Source: an uncultured Oscillospiraceae bacterium
GTDB lineage: Bacteria > Bacillota > Clostridia > Oscillospirales > Oscillospiraceae
Assembly (NCBI GenBank): GCA_947631395.1
Contig: CANRLF010000002.1
Coordinates: forward strand, 69,179-133,178
DNA: 64,000 bases
Direction of reading: 5' to 3'
The notes below the pieces were generated by a model that made no database searches, was not told the DNA's origin, and saw only the letters and a program-made list of their open reading frames with translations. Position 1 is the stretch's first letter. Each line of letters opens with the position of its first letter. Positions 25,921-35,175 of the stretch are shown in pieces. The position numbers were made by a program, and so were the translations under genes.

Positions 25921-27711
25921 ATGGTAGATTTAAAAGCCAGGCCCTTTTATCTGAGCGACGAGCAAATCCGGTGGGTGGAGGACAATATCGCGTCCATGAC
26001 CGAGGAGGAGAAGGTAAAGCAGCTCTTTGTCCATCTGACCGGCGCCGGCGACGACGAGGAAGCCGTCCGGGATGAGGCCACGGACATGAAGATGGGCGCT
26101 ATCCGCTTCAATCCGCGCTCAAAAGAAGAAATGTGGAACATGAACCGCCTTTTCCAGAAGTACAGCAAAATCCCTGTACTTTCCGCCGTCAATGTGGAGG
26201 CGGGCGGCAACGGAGCCTCCAGTGACGGTACAAATGTGGGGCAGGAGATAAAGGTCGCCGCCACTGGCGATCCCAAATACGCATATGAGCTGGGCAGGAT
26301 CTGCGGCATCGAGACACGCGCTACCGGCTCCAACTGGGCTTTCGCGCCAATTGTGGATCTGATCCTCAACTGGCATAACCCCGGTATCTCCACCAGGGCC
26401 TTCGGGCGTGACCCGGATATGGTGCTCCGGCTCTCCAAGGAGTACTTCCGCGGTATCTCCGAAAGCGGTATCCTTTGCGCTATGAAGCATTTCCCCGGTG
26501 ACGGCATGGACGAGCGCGATCCCCATGTGGCCACCGCAGTCAACAGCCTTTCCTGCGAGGAATGGGACGCTACCTACGGCAAGGTCTATCGTGGAATGAT
26601 CGAAGCGGGCGTGCAGTCGTTGATGCCCGGACATATCATGCTCCCTGCCTACCAGAAGAAATTTAACCCCGATATGCCAGAGGACGGGTATCTGCCAGCC
26701 ACCATATGCAAGGAGCTCTTAACGGACCTCCTGCGCGGGCAGCTTGGCTTCAACGGCCTCATCGTCTCCGACGCCAGCCATATGGTGGGCCTCACCGGCA
26801 GGGCAAAGCGCCGCGATCTGGTCCCCCAGGCCATTATGGCGGGGTGTGATATGTTCCTTTTCTACAACGACTACGACGAGGACATCGCCTTTATGACTGA
26901 GGCGCTGCATGATGGACGCCTTACGGAGGAGCGGCTCCACGACGCGCTTTGCCGTATCCTTGCCATGAAGGTACTGGCCGGGCTTATGAACTTCACAATG
27001 GACAAATTCCCGCCCAAGGAGGGGTTGAGTGTAATCGGATGCGAGGAGCATCGCAAGATTGCGGAGGAGGTCTCCAATAAGGCTATAACTCTGGTCAAAC
27101 ACGTTGGCGAGGAGATATTCCCCATCACGGATAAAAAGCGTGTCCTCATCGTCCCCGTGGGCCCCAAGCCCAGCCCCATCATGGCTATGGCCGGCATGGG
27201 CGCCGACGGCTCCAAGCTCTATAAGGACCTCACCGAGGAGCTGGAGAAATACGGCCACACCGTCACTGTCTTTGAGGACCCCATGGAGAAGATCATGAAG
27301 ATGATGGCCGGGATGACCAATGAGGAGCGTACTGCCGCCTCCAAAAATCTGAAGAAGAAGGGCGCTTACGGCATGAAGAACAGCGTGGAGGCCCTGACGA
27401 GCCAGTACGACCTGGTCATCTGCGTGGCCAACGTCTCCGCCACTATGCGGACCACCCAGCGTCTGGAGTGGAGCATCAGCAAGGGCGGCTGGGATAACCC
27501 ATGGTACGTCAATGAGATTCCCACCATCTTCGCCTCCTTCAACTGCCCCTTCCATCTGGCCGATGTGCCTCAGGTGAAGAATTACATCAACTGCTACGAT
27601 GCCCAGCGTTCTTCCGTCCGGGCATTCGTGGAGAAGTGCGAGGGAGTTAGCCCCTTTACCGGGGTAAGTACCGTTGACGCCTTCTGCGGCATGATGGACA
27701 CCCGGTTCTGA
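25921..27711 (+). CDS. Glycoside hydrolase family 3 (beta-glycosidase / NagZ-like)
   Basis: A 596-residue GH3 enzyme. The TIM barrel spans about residues 30-360, with the conserved MKHFPGDG and the nucleophile Asp284 in LIVSDASHM. A second alpha/beta domain follows (ITLVKHVGEEIFPITDKKRV onward). No fibronectin-like third domain and no signal peptide. Two-domain GH3 enzymes of this layout act as beta-N-acetylhexosaminidases or beta-glucosidases; the acid/base residue cannot be fixed from sequence alone. GAAGGGAG precedes the ATG. The gene is divergent from the binding-protein gene and is followed by a strong terminator. Confidence 0.88.
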   Translation: MVDLKARPFYLSDEQIRWVEDNIASMTEEEKVKQLFVHLTGAGDDEEAVRDEATDMKMGAIRFNPRSKEEMWNMNRLFQKYSKIPVLSAVNVEAGGNGASSDGTNVGQEIKVAATGDPKYAYELGRICGIETRATGSNWAFAPIVDLILNWHNPGISTRAFGRDPDMVLRLSKEYFRGISESGILCAMKHFPGDGMDERDPHVATAVNSLSCEEWDATYGKVYRGMIEAGVQSLMPGHIMLPAYQKKFNPDMPEDGYLPATICKELLTDLLRGQLGFNGLIVSDASHMVGLTGRAKRRDLVPQAIMAGCDMFLFYNDYDEDIAFMTEALHDGRLTEERLHDALCRILAMKVLAGLMNFTMDKFPPKEGLSVIGCEEHRKIAEEVSNKAITLVKHVGEEIFPITDKKRVLIVPVGPKPSPIMAMAGMGADGSKLYKDLTEELEKYGHTVTVFEDPMEKIMKMMAGMTNEERTAASKNLKKKGAYGMKNSVEALTSQYDLVICVANVSATMRTTQRLEWSISKGGWDNPWYVNEIPTIFASFNCPFHLADVPQVKNYINCYDAQRSSVRAFVEKCEGVSPFTGVSTVDAFCGMMDTRF

Positions 27712-27732
27712 TAGACTTATCAATAAAATACG

Positions 27733-27770
27733 ACCCGCACGGCCCGTTTAAGCCGTGCGGGTTATTTTTT
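27733..27770 (+). terminator. Rho-independent terminator after GH3 gene
   Basis: Stem ACCCGCACGGC (27733-27743) with its complement (27752-27762), 8-nt loop, then TATTTTTT. Confidence 0.9.
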
Positions 27771-27911
27771 AATAGCTGATAACTGGATCAGGCAAATGAA
27801 AACGCTCCGGATGCCGGGGCGTTCTCTATCTGAACTCTATCTATGTATGATCTCAAGCTATCTCGCCGGTTAAATGTTTTATCGCTACGGAAAAGAGTTG
27901 ACGACTCTTTG

Positions 27912-28901
27912 TCACTTCGTCCAAACGGCAGTAGCCTTTACGCCGTCCCCATCCTCGACGAAATGGATGAATTGCATCACATCGCCCACGTCCTTCTCCC
28001 CAGTGGCTCTGTCGGTAGAGGTAAAGCGGTAGTGGATGGCCGCCCAGTCGCCGCTGACGATAAGGCTGTCAAAGGAGACGCGCTTTACATCTGCGGAAGC
28101 GGCATGGCTCGCCACTGTTTCCTTATACTGGGTCAGGGAGAGCCCCACAAGACCGTCATTGTCCCGTGTGTACTGGAAATCGGCGGCGCAGAAGTTATCA
28201 GTCCATGCGGACCATGCTTCATAGCCCCGGTTGAACTGGTCAAAATCCTGCAGGATAGCGTCTTGTATTTTCCTGCACAGAGGTGTTTCGATGGGAGTGG
28301 GATAGGTCACAGGATATTTTACCGCCAAATCGTCCGTGTCGGGGATCACTGTATTCAAGACACCATTCAGAATCTTGTCCTGTACCTCTTTTTCCGCCGG
28401 ACGCTGGATCATAGACAGGCCCCGGAAGTCGGCACCCTTGGTGCCTGCCCAGCCCTCCACCACTCGCACGCCAAGCTCAGGGCCGTAGTCCGCGAACTTC
28501 ACGAACTCCATGACGGTCCCCGGCTTGACCGCGCCGGTTTCACGGTTGACGTTCGCAATGTCGTAATGGATGGCCGCCCAATCGCCGCTGATGAGCATAT
28601 TATGAAAGTCGCCCATCTGGATGTCGTTGTTGCGCAATGTAGCGCGCATGGCGGTCTTATACCCGTCCATGGTCAGGCGGACGGAATGTACGTTGTAGAT
28701 GGATGCGTCGGTATACAGGGTGCCGCACCACTTCTGCCAGGCCTCAATGCCCCGGTTCCAGTTTTCAAAGCCGTTCAGGAGCCGGTTCTGAATGCCCTTT
28801 TCCATCTTTGACTCGATGGGTGTCGGATGGATGACCGGAAATTTAGCGGCCATCTCCGCCGTGTTGGTCGTGCTGGTCACGATCTCGATGTTATCGCTCA
28901 T
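27912..28901 (-). CDS. Tandem NTF2/SnoaL-like domain protein
   Basis: A 329-residue protein made of two copies of a ~145-residue NTF2-like alpha+beta domain. Matching landmarks are LISGDWAAIHYDI and GTVMEFVKF in the first half, and IVSGDWAAIHYRF and GDVMQFIHF in the second. Each half is preceded by a helical segment with PTPIES or PTPIET. SnoaL-like domains serve as isomerases, cyclases or ligand binders; no catalytic residues can be assigned. ATG 28901 is chosen because GGAGG lies 8 nt upstream. It stands alone between the GH3 gene and the glycosidase operon, convergent with the former. Confidence 0.75.
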   Translation of the reverse strand: MSDNIEIVTSTTNTAEMAAKFPVIHPTPIESKMEKGIQNRLLNGFENWNRGIEAWQKWCGTLYTDASIYNVHSVRLTMDGYKTAMRATLRNNDIQMGDFHNMLISGDWAAIHYDIANVNRETGAVKPGTVMEFVKFADYGPELGVRVVEGWAGTKGADFRGLSMIQRPAEKEVQDKILNGVLNTVIPDTDDLAVKYPVTYPTPIETPLCRKIQDAILQDFDQFNRGYEAWSAWTDNFCAADFQYTRDNDGLVGLSLTQYKETVASHAASADVKRVSFDSLIVSGDWAAIHYRFTSTDRATGEKDVGDVMQFIHFVEDGDGVKATAVWTK

Positions 28902-29029
28902 GACAAATACCTCCATGCTTTATTTTGTGTTTTTTGATTATGGGTAAATTATATCAAAGAATCGTTTGTGAATTGTTCAAGAAATGTTTCTGTAATATTA
29001 AAATGCAAATGTAAGGCGGATTTTTCCAA

Positions 29030-30400
29030 TCACACCGTCCAGGAATCCTTCCACTGAATGAACACCCGACCGTATTCCAGACTCAGTGGTAGCCACACAT
29101 AGTCGGCGATGCATGTTTCCGCGCTCTCCAGCACGTTGGCCGCGTACATCTCCTTCCGCTCCGCGTCCGTGGCATGGTACTTGTCGGGGGCATAGTTGCC
29201 GGCGATGGCGCGGGTGAAGATGTCTGCCAGCCGCGCGTCCACCGGCGTACCCGGCAACCATCGGTCGGCCATGGCGATATAGAGGCCATTCCTGCCTTCC
29301 ACCTTAAATATCTTGGAGATTTGGCTGTTGAAGGAGGCATTCGTCCCGTCGTCCACATGGGGGTTTCCGATGCTCTCAAAGGCCGCGTCCCAGCAATCCG
29401 AGACGGCGGAGTCGCTCTTGTTGGGGACATACCCGGTCATGCCGCTGGTGAGCATATACTTTTTCCCGTTCGACTCAAAAAGCGCCGGGGCCTCTCTGGT
29501 GAAGGGCGGGTGGAGGTCCGGGTAACTTTTCGCAACCTCACATTTGGCGTGGAGGTAGTCCTCCGTAAGCTCCATACACAGCATGGAGGCGTGATCCGCG
29601 TCAAAGTATATATAGCCCTTGCCTGTATCCCGGTCTGTGACCAAATCAAAATCTCCGGCCTTGTGTCCTCCGGGGTTATAAAGCGCCTCCACCATCTCAT
29701 AGGGACCCAAAAGCTTATCCGCCTGCCAGACGGTGAAGGCCGCCTCCGGGCCGGATAGCTTGATCCAGCAGACATATTTCCCCGTGACGGGGCATTTGAG
29801 GATGTGGGGCCGGTCCACACGCTTCGCGGGAAAGAGCGGCGAGTTGGGATCATCCAAAATAGGCGGGATTAGAAAGCCCTGGTCCTCCCAATTATATAGG
29901 TCGGTGGAGGTGTAGACCTTGATACCCCAGGTCCAGACGCCGTTTTTTCCGTCGGTGTGCGCCTTGTTCTCCCCGTACCAGTAGTAGACGCCGTCCTCAA
30001 AGTAGACCGCGCCTCCGTGGGCCTGGATACGCTCGCCCTTGGTGTCAAGCCATGGCTTGCCGGGATAAATGGCGTTCTGGACATGAGAGCCGGACGTTTT
30101 ACCGGTTCTCTCCCTGTCCTGCCGGTCAAGCTCCTTAAAGTATTCAATGAGCTTCGCCTCATGGGGGCTTATCATGTTTTCGGGGGTGTTGAGCTTGCTA
30201 AGCGCCTCGCCCATGGCGGCAAGAATACTGTCACCATGGGGGAGGCGTGTATAGCGGACAAGCTGTTCAATGGACAGGGAGCCCGCCTGGGGATTGGCCT
30301 CCGCCATCTTCCGAACGCCGGGGAGGAATTTATCAAAAAGGGCTACTCCCTCCGGGTTATCAAGGAGGTCGGAGAGCTTCATGCTGACAGAGAAGATCAT
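29030..30400 (-). CDS. Glycoside hydrolase family 43-like with N-terminal helical module
   Basis: A 456-residue protein. Residues ~1-95 form a helical module (MKLSDLLDNPEGVALFDKFL, then SLSIEQLVRYTRLP) also seen at the C-terminus of the neighbouring GH2 enzyme. The remainder is a five-bladed beta-propeller: IQAHGGAVYFEDGVYYWYGE and VDRPHILKC are typical of the galactan-type GH43 branch (exo-beta-1,3-galactanase-like). Acidic residues in GDFDLVTDRD and FTREAPALF are catalytic candidates. No signal peptide. GAGGTGA precedes ATG 30400, 9 bp after the GH2 stop. Probably trims galactose or arabinose from imported arabinogalactan; the exact linkage is not determinable. Confidence 0.8.
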   Translation of the reverse strand: MIFSVSMKLSDLLDNPEGVALFDKFLPGVRKMAEANPQAGSLSIEQLVRYTRLPHGDSILAAMGEALSKLNTPENMISPHEAKLIEYFKELDRQDRERTGKTSGSHVQNAIYPGKPWLDTKGERIQAHGGAVYFEDGVYYWYGENKAHTDGKNGVWTWGIKVYTSTDLYNWEDQGFLIPPILDDPNSPLFPAKRVDRPHILKCPVTGKYVCWIKLSGPEAAFTVWQADKLLGPYEMVEALYNPGGHKAGDFDLVTDRDTGKGYIYFDADHASMLCMELTEDYLHAKCEVAKSYPDLHPPFTREAPALFESNGKKYMLTSGMTGYVPNKSDSAVSDCWDAAFESIGNPHVDDGTNASFNSQISKIFKVEGRNGLYIAMADRWLPGTPVDARLADIFTRAIAGNYAPDKYHATDAERKEMYAANVLESAETCIADYVWLPLSLEYGRVFIQWKDSWTV

Positions 30401-30409
30401 ACATTCACC

Positions 30410-32593
30410 TCATTTTTTTATTTTCTGCAAAGCGGCGTTGAGCTGACGTGCCTCCTCAGGCGGGAACACATTTTCTCCAGCCTGACGGATGAGCTCCTGA
30501 AGGCTCATGCCGTTCATCATCTTTAGCAACTCCACGTTTTTCAACGCGGACTCGGCCACATCGCCGCGGCTGGCGGCGGCCTTTTCCAACAGTTTACCTA
30601 CAATTCCGGCTGTATCCTGATTTTGCAGAAGCGTTCCAATAGTGTCCCGTAAGGAGTAGCGGGAGGAATCAAAATCGTCCTCATCGAACCAATTTGCTAC
30701 CCTGCCGGAACTGCCAAGAGAGTAATCCGAATTTGGCTGTTCGGCCCGGTGAACGGTGATAGTATCGGAATATTCTCCGGATCTGGCCACAATGATGTGT
30801 TCACTGGTAAGAGGGATCGAGAACGTAAAGGCGGTGGCCCCCTCTTTGCAGGCTACTTCCTTCCCATCCATCAGGAGCTTAATAGGGGAGAGGTTCGAGT
30901 AGACCTTGACCTCGGTGACATCCTCCGCCCGGTCCACGTAGCGTCTGCCGCAGATATGTACGAAGGGATCGCGCTTGTTCCAAGCGGCCTTGTAGAGGAA
31001 GAAGGCATCCTTTTTGAGCTTTCTGTCGAAGGTCACAAGGCCCTTCTGATTCTGACCGTTTTTGTCGCCCTCATCCCGTCCGTCGGCGGCGAAGTCAAAC
31101 ATATTCCAGACATGGGTCGCCCATAGCCATGGGCGGGCTTCAATACATTTTAAAAGGTGTTCGTGGTAGATGCACTGGAAGGACTCGGTGTAGTCCCCGC
31201 GCTCAGGACAGGAAGACTGGTACTGCGGGTTTGCGTCCGCGCCGTACTCGGATAAGCCGATGACCCGGTCCGGGTGGGCGGCGTGGTACTCGTCCAAAAA
31301 ACTGTCGTTCTGGGAAAGCTCCCCTAAGTACCACCCAAAATAGAGGTTCCAGCTCCCGATGTCGGCGATGTCGATAAGGGGGCTCGACTTGTCCAGCATA
31401 AATGCGTGGGCCATGGTTGTGGGCCGTGTCTTGTCCAGCTTGTGGCAGAGGTCATTTAAGAGCCGGTGGTTTTCCATGAGGTCCTCGCTCATGCCGTGTA
31501 CGGCGATTTCGTTGGAGAGGCCCCAACAGACGATGGAGGGGTGATTATAGCACTGGGTGATGAGCTCTTTCATCTGGGAGAGGGTATTTTCCCGCCCCGC
31601 GTCCATGTGCTGGGTTATGTACGGGATCTCCGCCCAGACGCACATGCCGTACTCGTCGCAGAGATCGTAAAACTCCTGGGCGTGCTGGTAGTGGGCGAGG
31701 CGAATCGTATTCGCTCCGATCTCCCGGATGAGCTCCATGTCCTCCCGGTGTTCCTGGACCGTGATGGCGTTCCCAAGTCCCTCCCTGTCCTGGTGGCGGG
31801 AGACACCCCGCAGGGGGTAGGGGCGGTTATTGAGGATAAAGCCGAGGTTGGGGTCAAAGCCGATCTTGCGGATGCCGAAGCGGGTGGAAACCTCGTCGCC
31901 GCTGGCAAGTCTCGCCGTGACGGTGTAGAGATACGGGTCCTCCGTGCCGGCCCAGAGGTGGGGGTTTTCAAGGTTGAAAACGGCGGTATCCCTGACGGTC
32001 CGCGTCTCGCCGTTTAAAGTTATTTCAACCTCGTTTGCGTTGTGCCACGTCTCCACCGTGACCGTGGCGGCTTTGAGATCGTCGGACAGCGCCGGCGTCA
32101 CCTTGATGCCCGACGTGCCATCCTTCACAAGCTCGAAGTGCTCCGCCGGGACGCAAATCAAATTCACGCCCCGGTAGAGCCCACCATAGAAGGTGAAGTC
32201 GGCCTTTTGCGGGTAGACGCGGTCGTTTTCAGAATTGTCCACCGCCACGGACAGCGTGTTCTCGTCCCGCAAGGCGTCCGTAATGTCTACCCGGAAGGTA
32301 GAGTAGCCGCCCTCGTGGTGGGCAAGGCGCTCACCATTCAAATACACGTCCGCCGTCATCGCCGCGCCCAGAAATTCAAGTACCGCACGGCCACCCGGCT
32401 CCAGCTCCGGGCGCGGGAAGGTCTTTGCGTACATGGCGGTGCCCCGCCAGTAGTCATTGCCGCCGTCCTGCCCGTCCACCGCGTTCCATGTGTGGGGCAG
32501 GGTGACGCTCTCCCAGTCCGTCGGGGGCGTGTCTGGGGCTTTATCGGCCTTGGCAAAGCGCCAGCCCGCGTTAAAATCTGTGATGTTTCTCAT
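30410..32593 (-). CDS. Glycoside hydrolase family 2 (beta-galactosidase/glucuronidase type)
   Basis: A 727-residue GH2 enzyme with N-terminal jelly roll, Ig-like domain and TIM barrel. The acid/base is Glu362 in WGLSNEIAVHG and the nucleophile Glu449 in GLSEYGAD. After the catalytic core and a beta domain, the last ~80 residues form a helical module (TIGTLLQNQDTAGIVGKLLE, then MSLQELIRQAGENVFPPEEA) related to that on the neighbouring GH43 protein. No signal peptide. AGGGAGAG precedes ATG 32593, 19 bp after the GH3 stop. Beta-galactosidase is most likely, beta-glucuronidase possible. Confidence 0.88.
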   Translation of the reverse strand: MRNITDFNAGWRFAKADKAPDTPPTDWESVTLPHTWNAVDGQDGGNDYWRGTAMYAKTFPRPELEPGGRAVLEFLGAAMTADVYLNGERLAHHEGGYSTFRVDITDALRDENTLSVAVDNSENDRVYPQKADFTFYGGLYRGVNLICVPAEHFELVKDGTSGIKVTPALSDDLKAATVTVETWHNANEVEITLNGETRTVRDTAVFNLENPHLWAGTEDPYLYTVTARLASGDEVSTRFGIRKIGFDPNLGFILNNRPYPLRGVSRHQDREGLGNAITVQEHREDMELIREIGANTIRLAHYQHAQEFYDLCDEYGMCVWAEIPYITQHMDAGRENTLSQMKELITQCYNHPSIVCWGLSNEIAVHGMSEDLMENHRLLNDLCHKLDKTRPTTMAHAFMLDKSSPLIDIADIGSWNLYFGWYLGELSQNDSFLDEYHAAHPDRVIGLSEYGADANPQYQSSCPERGDYTESFQCIYHEHLLKCIEARPWLWATHVWNMFDFAADGRDEGDKNGQNQKGLVTFDRKLKKDAFFLYKAAWNKRDPFVHICGRRYVDRAEDVTEVKVYSNLSPIKLLMDGKEVACKEGATAFTFSIPLTSEHIIVARSGEYSDTITVHRAEQPNSDYSLGSSGRVANWFDEDDFDSSRYSLRDTIGTLLQNQDTAGIVGKLLEKAAASRGDVAESALKNVELLKMMNGMSLQELIRQAGENVFPPEEARQLNAALQKIKK

Positions 32594-32612
32594 GTGTCTC
32601 TCCCTATTTGCT

Positions 32613-35102
32613 CTATTTGCTCTTAAGCGCCGTGTTTGCGCGGACCAGGCGGAGGATACGGGCGGCGCTGCGCTTCAGGTCCTCGATTTTTACCGTCCCT
32701 GTCTCCAAACCCTTCGTGAGTGCCTCAATCTGGTCGGGCCTTCCGGGGCACACGAGGTCGCACTGGGCGGCGTGGGCCTTCTGCACGTTGCCGCTGACGG
32801 GGACCGTGGGATCGACCCGGTCGGCCTTCATGGCGTCCCAGTCGCTCATAACGAGGCCCTTGAAGCCCCACTCACAGCGGAGTACCTTTACCAGCAGGTC
32901 ATAGTTGTTGGTGCAGTAGACGCCGTTTACCTTGTTATAGGCCGCCATGACGGTGCCGGGGGCGCTCTCCCGGACGGCAATCTCAAAGCCGCGAAGATAG
33001 AGCTCCCGTAAGGTCCGCTCGGTCATGTTGGAGGAGGAGAAGTTCCGTTGCAGCTCGCAGTTATTGGCGGCGAAATGCTTGACGCTCATAAACTTGCCGG
33101 GGTGGGACTGGACGCCCCGAACGATGGCGGCGGCCATTTTGCCGGAAATCAGCGGGTCCTCGGAGTAATACTCAAAGGTCCTTCCGCACAGAGGGTTGCG
33201 GTGGATGTTCATGCCCGGAGCCAGCCATACGGTGACGCCGAAGGTCTCCATCTCCGCGCCCACGGCACGACCAACCTCCTCCAAAAGCGCCTCATCGAAG
33301 CTCTGGGCCAAAAGCTGACTGCAGGGCCATGCGGTGGCGTACTGATAGTGGACAGTCCCATCCTCCGGCTTTGCCATCTGGCTCATAAGGGCCATCCGGG
33401 AAAAGCCAAAGAGATACCGTTTGTACGCCTCCATTGTCTCAGGGACACGGGCGGCCTTAACGGAGCCGTCCGGCATCTCCACCACCTGACTTGTGAGGTT
33501 CAGACCCGCAGGGCCATCGGAGAGGATGACATTGGGTATCCCCAGGGTGTCATAGAGCGCCGGCGTGGTAGTGCCCGACGCGCCCATGGCCATGACCTGG
33601 AGCTGCTTGTTGCTGGTGCCGCCGCCTACCACCAGAGTTATCAGATCCTCTGGCGTCATGGTTTCCACCAGGGCGTCCGCCGCTTCCTCCGGCGTATCAT
33701 AGTTATGGGCCTCAATCTCCGGCAGGAAGCCATCCATGGAATAAACGGGCAGACCGGACGTATCCTCCGCGGGCCTGGCAGGCGGCGCGATCTCATCTAT
33801 ATCATGCTGGGGCGGGCACACGTTTACACACAGCTCTATGGCCGCGTCCTTTTCAAGGGTCAACACAGCCGCTGGCGCCGCGCTTTCGGCGCTGTTGCCA
33901 ATCCGCAGAATGTACTCTCCACCCCTGAGCACCCAGGCGGCCCTGCTCTCGTCATAGCAGGCCAGTTGCTTCATGGGTACCTTTAGCGTGACGTGTGTAC
34001 GCTCACCCGGTTTTAGCTCTTTCGTCTTGGCGAAAGCGGCCAGCCGCTTTGCCTCCGCGCCTGCCGTTCCGAAGGGCACAGTGGCATACACTTGCACTAC
34101 CTCCCGGCCGGGGACAGCGCCGGTATTGGTGACGGCGGTAGTCAGCTCAACACATCCATGCTCCATCGAAGTCCCTTCATAATCAATAGCAAAGTCCGTG
34201 TAGCTCAGGCCGTACCCGAAGCTGTATCGGGGCTTTACACCGAAGCTGTCAAAAAAGCGGTAGCCCACATAGATACCCTCGTTGTACTCCTGATTGTGGG
34301 GGTCGCCGCCCAAATAGGAGTAGGTGGTATTGGAGGGAATGTCCTCAAATTTATAGGCCCAGGAGGTGGCCAGCTTTCCGGAGAAATTCACCTTTCCCGA
34401 AAGCACGTCCGCCAGGGCGTTTCCGCCCTCCTCGCCGCCCTGGACGAAGTAAACAAGGGCGCTGACGTGGAGTGCATCCAGGAAGCTTACGTCGATGACG
34501 CCCCCGGCGTTGATGATGACGATGAAGTTCTTATAAGCCTTGGACACAAATTCAAGGTTCTCCCGTTCCACATCGTCAAGCCGGTAATCCCCCTGCTCGT
34601 CCCGGCGGTCATTGCCCTCTCCGGCCTGACGCGCCAGGACGTAGATGGCCGTATCGCAGGCGGAGGACTCCACATCTTCACGCGTCACGGGGATACCGGT
34701 TGGGTGGCGGAAGGGCGGAATCATGCCGAGTATTTTGTGAAACTCCCGGATTCCCTCCACCTTTTCCTCCATGGATTGCCGGTATTCCTCGTAGGTATCG
34801 GCGTAAAATTTGTCAAAGCGGTCAAGCCAGTCCTTTGTTGTGATCTCAAACCCGGCGGCCTCTAAACCCTGGGCCACGGTTACGGAGTACCGCTCCCGCA
34901 CAGCGCCGGAGCCAGTGCCGCCCTTGACGGTCATCCGGGCCCCGGAACCGTAGAGGGCGATTTTCTTCTCCCGAATCGGCAGAACGCCGTCGTTTTCCAA
35001 CAGTACAAAGCCCTCGGCGGCGGCGCGGCGGGCCAGAGAGCGGTTTTCAAGCTCCAGAGCGGAGGGATCGGCAAAGGTGCCGCCTTTTATGATCGGTTTC
35101 AT
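32613..35102 (-). CDS. Circularly permuted glycoside hydrolase family 3 (beta-glucosidase type)
   Basis: An 829-residue GH3 enzyme with reversed domain order. The alpha/beta sandwich (AAAEGFVLLENDGVLPI) comes first, then a fibronectin III-like domain (YSFGYGLSYTDF, AVTNTGAVPGREVVQVY). The TIM barrel comes last, with KHFAANNCE and the nucleophile Asp754 in VMSDWDAM. This permuted order is known from Ruminococcus-type beta-glucosidases. ATG 35102 is chosen because AGGAG lies 8 nt upstream. No signal peptide, so it acts on imported sugars. It sits between the GPH symporter and GH2 genes in one operon. Confidence 0.9.
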   Translation of the reverse strand: MKPIIKGGTFADPSALELENRSLARRAAAEGFVLLENDGVLPIREKKIALYGSGARMTVKGGTGSGAVRERYSVTVAQGLEAAGFEITTKDWLDRFDKFYADTYEEYRQSMEEKVEGIREFHKILGMIPPFRHPTGIPVTREDVESSACDTAIYVLARQAGEGNDRRDEQGDYRLDDVERENLEFVSKAYKNFIVIINAGGVIDVSFLDALHVSALVYFVQGGEEGGNALADVLSGKVNFSGKLATSWAYKFEDIPSNTTYSYLGGDPHNQEYNEGIYVGYRFFDSFGVKPRYSFGYGLSYTDFAIDYEGTSMEHGCVELTTAVTNTGAVPGREVVQVYATVPFGTAGAEAKRLAAFAKTKELKPGERTHVTLKVPMKQLACYDESRAAWVLRGGEYILRIGNSAESAAPAAVLTLEKDAAIELCVNVCPPQHDIDEIAPPARPAEDTSGLPVYSMDGFLPEIEAHNYDTPEEAADALVETMTPEDLITLVVGGGTSNKQLQVMAMGASGTTTPALYDTLGIPNVILSDGPAGLNLTSQVVEMPDGSVKAARVPETMEAYKRYLFGFSRMALMSQMAKPEDGTVHYQYATAWPCSQLLAQSFDEALLEEVGRAVGAEMETFGVTVWLAPGMNIHRNPLCGRTFEYYSEDPLISGKMAAAIVRGVQSHPGKFMSVKHFAANNCELQRNFSSSNMTERTLRELYLRGFEIAVRESAPGTVMAAYNKVNGVYCTNNYDLLVKVLRCEWGFKGLVMSDWDAMKADRVDPTVPVSGNVQKAHAAQCDLVCPGRPDQIEALTKGLETGTVKIEDLKRSAARILRLVRANTALKSK

Positions 35103-35175
35103 ATTACATTCTCCTATCACAAAAAATCAGGACGCGGGCGGCGGCAAGAGCCGCCGCCCGCTTTATCGGTGGATT

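Noticed and set aside
26719-27723. Minus-strand frame of about 334 codons
   Set aside because: Antisense to the GH3 gene, whose catalytic motifs and terminator are clear.
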